In this document: in pieces, positions 17,435-23,957 of the stretch
Position numbering within the stretch: position 1 is the stretch's first letter
Layout: each line of letters starts with the position of its first letter
Source: Burkholderia sp. 9120
GTDB taxonomy: Bacteria > Pseudomonadota > Gammaproteobacteria > Burkholderiales > Burkholderiaceae
Direction: 5' to 3'
Length of the DNA: 64,000 nucleotides
Assembly: GCF_000745015.1 (NCBI RefSeq)
Contig: NZ_JQNA01000002.1
Span: forward strand, 4,650,001 to 4,714,000
Position numbers and translations under genes: made by a program
Notes under the pieces: generated by a model
What the model was told of the DNA's origin: nothing
What the model saw: only the letters and a program-made list of their open reading frames with translations
Database searches by the model: none

Positions 17435-18016
17435 TCAAGCGTGTCTTTCCTTGAACTCGTTCAACGGCTCCGGCTGCTTCAGCGGATCGAAGTCCGCCCA
17501 GCGTCCCTGCTGCCAGCGGCCGGTCGCGCGCTCGACCGCCGCGCCGCCCGCTTCACGCAGCACGCGCGCGGCGTCGAACTGATTGTCCGGCGATACATGA
17601 ACCGCGACCAGCACGCCCGAATCGCGGGTTTCCTCGTGAAAAGGTGAGCGATGACCCGGCGTCCCGCCGCCCCGCGTACGCATCATCGCGCCGGCGAGCG
17701 AGCCGATATAAGCGCCAACACCGGCCGCGATCAGCGACACGATAATCGGCGCCGAAAACGCCGCAAAAATACCGACGCCCACCACCGCGCCCGCTACCGC
17801 ACCGATCGTGACGCCGAGACCGGCGCCCTTCGGCGCGTCCTTCGCATTCGCGTCGGTGCCGGTATCGCCGCCAATCGGATAACGCGCATGCTGGCCGCGC
17901 GGATTGACGAAAAACAGCGTGACGTCTTCTTCGACGAAACCTGCGTTGAAGAGCTTCTGCGCCGCGTCTTCTGCGGTCGGAAAAGTCGTGAAACGTGCTG
18001 CGACGATGAGTGACAT
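17435..18016 (-). CDS. glycine-zipper membrane protein, stress-type
   Basis: A 193-residue protein. The N-terminal part (MSLIVAARFTTFPTAEDAAQ, then LFNAGFVEEDVTLFF) resembles the GSP17M-like/YflT domain that opens many stress-related membrane proteins. Residues about 62-115 are hydrophobic and glycine-rich (GLGVTIGAVAGAVVGVGIF and IAAGVGAYIGSLAGAM), a glycine zipper expected to insert in the inner membrane. The C-terminal part (SGVLVAVHVSPDN) is a soluble alpha/beta segment also seen in DUF1269-like proteins. A strong AGGAGG site precedes ATG 18016. Function unknown. Confidence 0.78.
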   Translation of the reverse strand: MSLIVAARFTTFPTAEDAAQKLFNAGFVEEDVTLFFVNPRGQHARYPIGGDTGTDANAKDAPKGAGLGVTIGAVAGAVVGVGIFAAFSAPIIVSLIAAGVGAYIGSLAGAMMRTRGGGTPGHRSPFHEETRDSGVLVAVHVSPDNQFDAARVLREAGGAAVERATGRWQQGRWADFDPLKQPEPLNEFKERHA

Positions 18017-18134
18017 AAGGCCTCCTTGCATCGTTGATTGACGTTCGCGAACTGCGCGATCATGCATTGCTGCGCTGCAAGACGTTCAAGCAGGCACACA
18101 CCAAACACACAGCGAGCACACGACCGCATTGGCA

Positions 18135-18437
18135 CTACGCCGTGGCGCCGCGATCCGGTTCCATGCCTTCCACTCTGAACAGTCCGCTATGCAACACTAC
18201 GCCTTCGCCGGCATTCAGGTCGAGCGCTTCCGCGCAGACCGAACGGATGCGATGGCGGCCTTTGTCGAACGCGGACATCAACGCGGATTCGAGCGCGGAT
18301 TCGGCGCCGAAATGATCTTCCAGCGCTTCGGCGGTGATCGCGCACGACACGACTTCGCCGTCCACGCGCGCCATGAAGCGCACCACCAGATTCGCGCCGT
18401 CGAAGGCCGGTTTGTCGTCGGGAAAAGTGATCTGCAT
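18135..18437 (-). CDS. DUF1488 family protein
   Basis: A 100-residue protein with the DUF1488 pattern: MQITFPDDKPAFDGANLVVR, then VSCAITAEALEDHFGA and a C-terminal GVVLHSGLFRVEG. Function is unknown; the family is frequent in Burkholderiales. Two starts are possible. ATG 18437 has GAGG upstream and matches family N-termini; ATG 18479 overlaps the upstream DUF4142 gene's stop as ATGA, which would couple translation and add 14 residues. Confidence 0.82.
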   Translation of the reverse strand: MQITFPDDKPAFDGANLVVRFMARVDGEVVSCAITAEALEDHFGAESALESALMSAFDKGRHRIRSVCAEALDLNAGEGVVLHSGLFRVEGMEPDRGATA

Positions 18438-18475
18438 CAGTGAGTCCTCATAGGCCGGACGCGGCAGGATCGCGT

Positions 18476-19039
18476 TCATGACGAACCCTTCAAGGCGCCG
18501 GCGAGTTGCTGCGCCATCGCGAGATGATGTTTGATGGTCGGCAACGCATGCGCGGCAGCGGCCTTCAGTTGCGAGTCGGTGCCGCTCTGCGCTTCCTGCT
18601 GGAACAGGTCGACCGCGCGCTGATGCGCTTCCAGTCCGATCTGCTCGACGTACGCCTGATCGAACGCGTTGCCCTTCAGCGTTTGAAGTTTGCCGACCAG
18701 TGCGGCATCCGCGGACGGCGTCGTCGTGAAGCCCTTCTTCGCGACCAGCGCCGCCATGCCATGCGAGAGTTTCGTGTGATCGACGATCATCTGCTGCGCG
18801 AATTTCTTCACGTGCGGATCGCTGGCGTTCTTCAGCGCGATCTTGCTGGCGGCGATTTCGGTGGCGTCGGCTTGTGACGCGTCCTGCACGAACTGCTGGT
18901 CGGCCGGCGAGAGTTGCGTGCCGCTAACCGGCGCATCGCTGGCCGGGGCGTCGCTGGCTTGCGCGTACACCGCGCCGATCGACGCCACGCCCAGCCCCAG
19001 CGCGGTCGTCATCACTTGTAGGGAATACCGGAGTTTCAT
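18476..19039 (-). CDS. DUF4142 periplasmic protein
   Basis: A 187-residue exported protein. Residues 1-26 are a signal peptide (LQVMTTALGLGVASIGAVYA). The mature part is a helical DUF4142 bundle resembling ferritin-like folds: FVQDASQADATEIAASKIAL, VKKFAQQMIVDHTKLSHGM and HHLAMAQQLAG. The His residues in these helices are conserved in the family but metal binding is unproven. GGGAG lies 8 bases before the ATG at 19039. It overlaps the longer form of the DUF1488 gene by four bases, so the two are probably co-transcribed. Confidence 0.85.
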   Translation of the reverse strand: MKLRYSLQVMTTALGLGVASIGAVYAQASDAPASDAPVSGTQLSPADQQFVQDASQADATEIAASKIALKNASDPHVKKFAQQMIVDHTKLSHGMAALVAKKGFTTTPSADAALVGKLQTLKGNAFDQAYVEQIGLEAHQRAVDLFQQEAQSGTDSQLKAAAAHALPTIKHHLAMAQQLAGALKGSS

Positions 19040-19134
19040 GCATTTTCTCCCTGTCGACGGGTTCACCGACGCACTGCGTTGCCACACGACGCCGCCGGGT
19101 TTGTGGTCCGGCGCGCCGCGTTCATCGCTCGCGC

Positions 19135-19686
19135 TTATGCCGCCTTGCGCCTGGATAGTTGCGCAATCAGCGTTTTGTTGAATGCGGGCAGATCGTCGGG
19201 TTTGCGGCTCGTAATCAGGTTGCCGTCCTCGACGACCTCCTGATCGACCCACGTCCCGCCCGCATTGCGAATATCGTCCTGCAAGCTCGGCCAGCTCGTC
19301 ACCGTGCGGCCCTTGATGATCCCGGCCGACACCGGCAGCCATGTGCCGTGGCAGATCACCGCGATCGGCTTCTTCGCGCTGTCGGCGGCTTTGACGAAGG
19401 CCTGAGCCTGCGGCAGCAGACGGATCGCGTCGCCGTTCACCACGCCGCCAGGCAGCACCACGGCGTCGTAGTCGGACGCGGTGACTTTGTCGAAGGTGAT
19501 ATCGACGTCGACCGTGTCGCCCTTGTCGACATGTTTGAAGCCCTGGATCTTGCCGGGCTTCGACGAAATAACGTGTACGGTGGCGCCCGCATCGGCGAGC
19601 GCGCGTTTCGGCTCGATCAGTTCCGCCTGCTCGAAACCGTCCATGGCGAGGACCGCGATCTTGCAGCCATTCAGCGTGTTGCTCAT
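19135..19686 (-). CDS. DJ-1/PfpI family protein (YhbO/YajL type)
   Basis: A 183-residue DJ-1/PfpI protein with nucleophile Cys112 in the elbow AVICHGTW, next to His113, and the acidic Glu of the FEQAEL motif near residue 19-22. These proteins have been described as protein/nucleotide deglycases or intracellular proteases protecting against methylglyoxal and other stresses; the true activity is debated. Full length for the family. It sits in the stress-gene block just upstream of the DUF4142 gene, 95 bases away. Confidence 0.9.
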   Translation of the reverse strand: MSNTLNGCKIAVLAMDGFEQAELIEPKRALADAGATVHVISSKPGKIQGFKHVDKGDTVDVDITFDKVTASDYDAVVLPGGVVNGDAIRLLPQAQAFVKAADSAKKPIAVICHGTWLPVSAGIIKGRTVTSWPSLQDDIRNAGGTWVDQEVVEDGNLITSRKPDDLPAFNKTLIAQLSRRKAA

Positions 19687-19807
19687 TCGTGCTCTCCATC
19701 TTTAGATGAGTGCTGGGACCGGGCGCGTCACGCGGCGAGGTCCCTTCGTTGTGGGGATAGCAGCAAAAGGTGTGCCTATGTCGGTACGCCTATGCCACCG
19801 TCGCGCA

Positions 19808-20167
19808 TCAAAGTCCGTGCGGATCGTCGTCGAGACCGTCGTCGTCGCGGGCTAAAGGGTAGATCGGGTCGATCGGGTCGATCACGCGGTCCGGTTCGAT
19901 ATCGCGGTCCGGCGTGAGCGTCGAGTCGCCGTCGGCTGCGGCGCGCTCGCCCGTGCCCGCGCGATCCGTATCGCTACCGAGTTCGCTGTCGCCGGTTTCG
20001 AGCGCGTGGTTGTCCAGTTCCGAATCGACGTCGAACGCATGGCGTTTCGCGCCGGCAATGTCGCTGCCGCTGTCGGACGAATCGCTCGGACCGAGCGCGC
20101 CGGTCGTGCCCGCCGTTTGTTTGACCACCTGTTGCGGCTCTTCATCGGGGTTTAGCGTGCTGCTCAT
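19808..20167 (-). CDS. acidic low-complexity protein of unknown function
   Basis: A 119-residue, strongly acidic protein with no recognised domain; Asp, Glu, Ser, Gly and Pro dominate (DSSDSGSDIAG, DRDIEPDRVIDPIDPIYP), implying intrinsic disorder. No signal peptide or membrane segment. ATG 20167 has AAGGAG at good spacing. It is divergent from topoisomerase IB across 172 bases. The codon usage is like the neighbours', so it is likely a true gene. Confidence 0.65.
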   Translation of the reverse strand: MSSTLNPDEEPQQVVKQTAGTTGALGPSDSSDSGSDIAGAKRHAFDVDSELDNHALETGDSELGSDTDRAGTGERAAADGDSTLTPDRDIEPDRVIDPIDPIYPLARDDDGLDDDPHGL

Positions 20168-20339
20168 GGCTGGCTCCTTCGTGTATTGAGGTCGGTAGTA
20201 GAGCTGGCGCAAGGACCGTTCCGCCCGTGTTTGCGCAGTGCGCTGCAGCATGCGCCGGGCACTGCCTTTGCTTGATGCGCAGGCATCGGCGACGTAGTGC
20301 CCCATCGGCGCCCCATGCTTGAAACTTCTACCTGCGACC

Positions 20340-21650
20340 ATGACCGACACGTCCATTCCGAACCCGCGCCGCGCGGAACGTCCCGGCGACAGCGCAGCTC
20401 AAAGCGCGACGCCAGCCGCGCCGCCGGCCATGCCGCCAGGTCTGCGCCACGCCGACGACACCAAACCCGGCTACACCCGCAAGCGCGATAGCGATAAGAA
20501 CGGCTTCACCTACTTCGACGCGGCGGGCAAGCTCATCGACGACGAAGACGAGATCAAACGCATCAACGCACTCGCGATTCCACCGGCTTATGAAGACGTG
20601 TGGATCTGCCCCGACAGGCGCGGCCACATCCAGGCCACCGGCCGTGACGCGCGAGGCCGCAAGCAATACCGCTATCACCCGCGCTGGCGCGAAACACGCG
20701 ATGCCGACAAATACGAGCGCATGGCCGAGTTCGGCCGCGCGCTGCCGAAGATCCGCGCCCGCGTGGCGCGCGATCTGAAGCTGCCGGGCATGCCGTGCGA
20801 CAAGGTGATCGCCGCGATCGTGCAGTTGCTGGATACGACGCTGATCCGCATCGGCAGTGTTGAATACGCGCGCGATAACCAGTCGTACGGTTTGACGACG
20901 CTGCGCAAGAAGCACATGAAAATCGAAGCCGGGCAATTACGTTTCAGGTTTCGCGGCAAGAGCGGCATCGAGCACGACGTCACGGTAAACAATCCGCGCA
21001 TCAAGCGGATCGTGCGGCGCTGCGCGGAACTGCCGGGTCACGACCTGTTCCAGTATCTCGACGACGACGGCTCGCGCCACACGGTCGGCTCGGCCGATAT
21101 CAACGACTACCTGCGCAGTGCGAGCGGTGCGGATTTCACCGCCAAGGACTATCGGACGTGGGCCGGCAGTGTCTATGCGCTGGCCGCGTTGCGGCGCTTG
21201 ATCTGCGGCAGCGCGGCGGAAGCGCGCCACCATCTGGTGGCGACCGTCAAGGACGTGGCGGCGTTATTGCGCAATACGCCCGCGGTGTGCCGGCGTTGCT
21301 ACATTCATCCGGCGGTGATCGGCGCGTTTGAAGCCGATGAGTTGCAAACGCTACCGCCGGGTCAGACGCGCCGGGGCTTGCGGGTGGATGAAGTCGCGTT
21401 TGCCGCGTTGCTCGCGCATGCGGAGAAACGCGCGGCCAGTTTGGCACGTCAGGCCGGCGCGAAGGGACGCAAGACGCGCGAGGCGGCGGTAGCGGAGAGC
21501 GTCGACGATACGTTGACGAGTTTGCTGAAGAAATCGCGTGTGGTGCGCAAGGCGAGACGCCAGGGAACGCCGGTTGCTGCAGCTTGCGTACATCCAACCT
21601 GTAGAGGAGTCACATCATGCTCAACCAGTCACAGACGCAAGCCGGCATGA
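20340..21650 (+). CDS. type IB DNA topoisomerase
   Basis: A 436-residue poxvirus-like topoisomerase IB. The N-terminal domain (GYTRKRDSDKNGFTYFDAAG onward) and catalytic domain are present: RDNQSYGLTTLRKKHMK, the KSGIEHDV segment, and the active-site Tyr in NTPAVCRRCYIHPAVI. It relaxes supercoils by transient 3'-phosphotyrosine cleavage. Start at ATG 20340 (MTDTSIPNP) is chosen since it is the ATG nearest the conserved part. The C-terminus is odd: the last 30 or so residues (from about RRQGTPVAAACVH) run through the ribosome site and first 34 bases of the next gene and look non-conserved, as if the ancestral stop were lost. Confidence 0.92.
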   Translation: MTDTSIPNPRRAERPGDSAAQSATPAAPPAMPPGLRHADDTKPGYTRKRDSDKNGFTYFDAAGKLIDDEDEIKRINALAIPPAYEDVWICPDRRGHIQATGRDARGRKQYRYHPRWRETRDADKYERMAEFGRALPKIRARVARDLKLPGMPCDKVIAAIVQLLDTTLIRIGSVEYARDNQSYGLTTLRKKHMKIEAGQLRFRFRGKSGIEHDVTVNNPRIKRIVRRCAELPGHDLFQYLDDDGSRHTVGSADINDYLRSASGADFTAKDYRTWAGSVYALAALRRLICGSAAEARHHLVATVKDVAALLRNTPAVCRRCYIHPAVIGAFEADELQTLPPGQTRRGLRVDEVAFAALLAHAEKRAASLARQAGAKGRKTREAAVAESVDDTLTSLLKKSRVVRKARRQGTPVAAACVHPTCRGVTSCSTSHRRKPA

Positions 21651-22144
21651 GCCAGGGCCAGGGCGCCCGCATCGTCGGCAAAGGCAGCGCAACCGCGGAA
21701 GGTCCCGGTCCGGACGTGATGGCCGCGGCCACCCTCGACGGCAACAAGGTGCTCAGCAGCGACGGCGAAGACATCGGCAAAATCAAGGACATCATGCTTG
21801 ACGTCGGCTCGGGCCGGGTGGCGTACGCGGTGCTGTCGAGCGGCGGTTTTCTCGGTATCGGCGACAAGCTGATGGCCATTCCCTGGCACGCGCTGACGCT
21901 CGATACCGAGCAGAAGTGCTTCATGCTGAACATGACCGCCGAGCGCGTCAAGAACGCGCCGGGATTCGACAAGGATCATTGGCCGGCCATGGCGGACCAG
22001 ACCTGGGCCACCTCCGTGCATCAGTACTACGGCAGCGAACCGTATTGGGGCCGCGGTGCATACGACACACGCGACGACCTGGGCGTCGGCGATATCCCGG
22101 CGGGATCGTCGGACGCGCCCGAAGCGGGCGGGTTGAAGCTCTAA
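21617..22144 (+). CDS. PRC-barrel domain protein
   Basis: A 175-residue protein whose centre (about 35-110) is a PRC-barrel: VLSSDGEDIGKIKDIMLDV, VAYAVLSSGGFLGIGDKL and MAIPWHALTL. PRC-barrels are small beta-barrels found in photosynthetic reaction centre H subunits and RNA-maturation proteins; stand-alone stress-induced forms like this have no assigned role. It starts inside the 3' end of the topoisomerase gene (34-base overlap) with GAGGAG upstream, and ends 92 bases before the antiporter. Confidence 0.87.
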   Translation: MLNQSQTQAGMSQGQGARIVGKGSATAEGPGPDVMAAATLDGNKVLSSDGEDIGKIKDIMLDVGSGRVAYAVLSSGGFLGIGDKLMAIPWHALTLDTEQKCFMLNMTAERVKNAPGFDKDHWPAMADQTWATSVHQYYGSEPYWGRGAYDTRDDLGVGDIPAGSSDAPEAGGLKL

Positions 22145-22199
22145 GGCCGCGCCAGCAAACTCTGGCGTAACGCGTCCGGCTTCACGCTGCTCTTCAACC

Positions 22200-22228
22200 G
22201 GTCGGCATGCATTCCCCGCATGCCGACC
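22200..22228 (+). other. perfect 11-bp hairpin at the antiporter start
   Basis: GGTCGGCATGC (22200-22210) pairs with GCATGCCGACC (22218-22228) around ATTCCCC. There is no T-run. The first possible ATG of the antiporter (22207) lies inside the left arm. Confidence 0.6.
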
Positions 22229-22236
22229 TTAACCGG

Positions 22237-23562
22237 ATGCTCATGCACGAAACACTGTGGTTTCTTATCGTCGGCGCCGTGCTGGTTTTCATGGGCGTGG
22301 CGGCGACGACACTGCGGCGGCTGCCCGTCAGCGCCGCGATGTTTTATCTGCTGATCGGCTACCTGCTCGGGCCGCCCGGCTTCGATCTGTTGCGCCTCGA
22401 TATGGTCGCCGACGCGCATGTGCTGCGTGTCGTCACCGAAATCGCGCTGCTTGTTTCGCTGTTCGCCATCGGTCTGCGCCTGCGGCTCGGCGTATTCGAC
22501 AAACTCTGGACCGTGCCGCTACGGCTCGGCTTCGTCGCGATGCTGGCGACCATTCCGCTGCTGACGCTATTCGGCGTGTACGTTCTGCAATTAACCTGGG
22601 GGCCGGCCTTGCTGCTCGCCGCGATTCTCGCGCCGACCGATCCCGTGCTCGCGCACGACGTGCAAGTCCACAATCCCGGCGATCACGACCTCTTGCGCTT
22701 CGCGCTCTCCGGCGAAGGCGGTTTGAACGACGGCATTGCCCTGCCCTTCGCGGCGCTCGGCCTCGCGCTCTGCGCCACGCCGGCCGGTCACGCGGCCAGC
22801 TTGCTGAACCTCGCCCTCGTCGGCGGCATGGTGTGGGGCGTGGCGGGCGCGATCCTGATCGGCGGCGGGCTCGGTTGGGTCACCACGCATGCGGTCGCCT
22901 GGCTGCGCACGCGTCACGCGCAGGCGCTAGGGCTGGAAGGCTTTTTCGCACTGGGGCTGATCGTGTTGTCGTTCGGCGCCGCGCAACTCGCGAATACGTA
23001 CGGGTTCCTGGCCGTGTTCGCCGCGGGCGTCGCGATGCGCCGCGTCGAACATCGCGCGAGCGGCGGCGTCTCGCCACGCCAAGCGATCGGCACGGTCGAT
23101 TCCGAAGACGTCGAAGCCACCGCCGCGCATCCCGACAAAGCGCACGCGTATATGACGGAGTCGGTGCTCGGTTTCACGATCGAACTCGAACGCATTGCCG
23201 AAGTGGCCGTCATGGCGATGGTCGGCAACGTGCTCGCCAACCTGCCGGGCCAACTCTTCACATGGCAGACGGTTGCGCTGTGCGCCGCGCTGTTCGTGAT
23301 CGTACGGCCGGCTGCTGTCGAACTCTCACTGCTCGGCTCGAGCGCGACGCCTACGCAACGGCGGCTGATGAGCTGGTTCGGCATTCGCGGCATCGGCTCG
23401 TTTTACTACCTCGCATATGCGCTCGAAAACGGCGCCCCCGCCGACGTCACGCGACTCGTGCCGCTGACGCTCGCGGTGATTGCCGCCTCTGTCGTCATTC
23501 ATGGTGTATCGGCTACGCCGTTGATGAACTGGTATCACCGCTTGCGCAGCCGCGAAACCTGA
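22237..23562 (+). CDS. CPA1-family Na+/H+ antiporter
   Basis: About 441 residues with 12 or so membrane helices, cytoplasmic-membrane cation/proton antiporter of the CPA1 (NhaP-like) family. The transport core is visible: LAPTDPVLAHDVQV with its Asp and the following SGEGGLNDGIALPFA, then FGIRGIGSFYYLAYAL near the C-terminus. Three candidate ATGs exist: 22207, 22237 and 22243. The first falls in a perfect hairpin and has no ribosome site, so a downstream one is preferred; MLMHETLWFLIVGAVL begins the first helix. Likely role in pH and salt homeostasis, which suits the adjacent stress genes. Confidence 0.88.
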   Translation: MLMHETLWFLIVGAVLVFMGVAATTLRRLPVSAAMFYLLIGYLLGPPGFDLLRLDMVADAHVLRVVTEIALLVSLFAIGLRLRLGVFDKLWTVPLRLGFVAMLATIPLLTLFGVYVLQLTWGPALLLAAILAPTDPVLAHDVQVHNPGDHDLLRFALSGEGGLNDGIALPFAALGLALCATPAGHAASLLNLALVGGMVWGVAGAILIGGGLGWVTTHAVAWLRTRHAQALGLEGFFALGLIVLSFGAAQLANTYGFLAVFAAGVAMRRVEHRASGGVSPRQAIGTVDSEDVEATAAHPDKAHAYMTESVLGFTIELERIAEVAVMAMVGNVLANLPGQLFTWQTVALCAALFVIVRPAAVELSLLGSSATPTQRRLMSWFGIRGIGSFYYLAYALENGAPADVTRLVPLTLAVIAASVVIHGVSATPLMNWYHRLRSRET

Positions 23563-23957
23563 TCAGCGCAGCACGCTGGCCACCGAAACGAACATGCACC
23601 GGCCGCCATGCAAACGGCATGCATAGCGGCCGGTAAAGCCTCTGCCGATTACACGCGGCATTTCAAACAAATGACTGAAACATTCGCGCTCGATTCGAAT
23701 ACCGATGCGTCATGCATTTTTTGAAAATAATTAGCGCCAATAGACATTGGAGGAAAGCGAAAAACCCAAAATCGAGTCTAGTCGCTTTAAGCATTGTTAA
23801 CTAAGATAGCCGCTAACTCATTGCTGAGAGCGCGACGACATCGATGCGAAAGTACCGGGTCAATTTTGCCGTTCCAGGCGAATGCCACGTATAAATGACG
23901 CAATGTGGCTCGCGTTACTCGCCCAGGGTTTGGCTTCGGCCGGCAGCACGTGAGCCG
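23563..23957. other. 395-base region between antiporter and pelA
   Basis: Contains an imperfect hairpin (ACCGGCCGC 23598-23606 with GCGGCCGGT 23626-23634, inner CATGC/GCATG) just past the antiporter stop, then an AT-rich stretch around 23700-23830 that probably carries the pel promoter. No FleQ-type box or riboswitch could be recognised with confidence. Confidence 0.5.

Noticed and set aside
23598..23634. GC-rich imperfect hairpin after the antiporter as rho-independent terminator
   Set aside because: No T-run follows; kept only as a note in the intergenic entry.
23563..23957. c-di-GMP riboswitch or FleQ box before pelA
   Set aside because: Looked for but no convincing match to either consensus could be made out.
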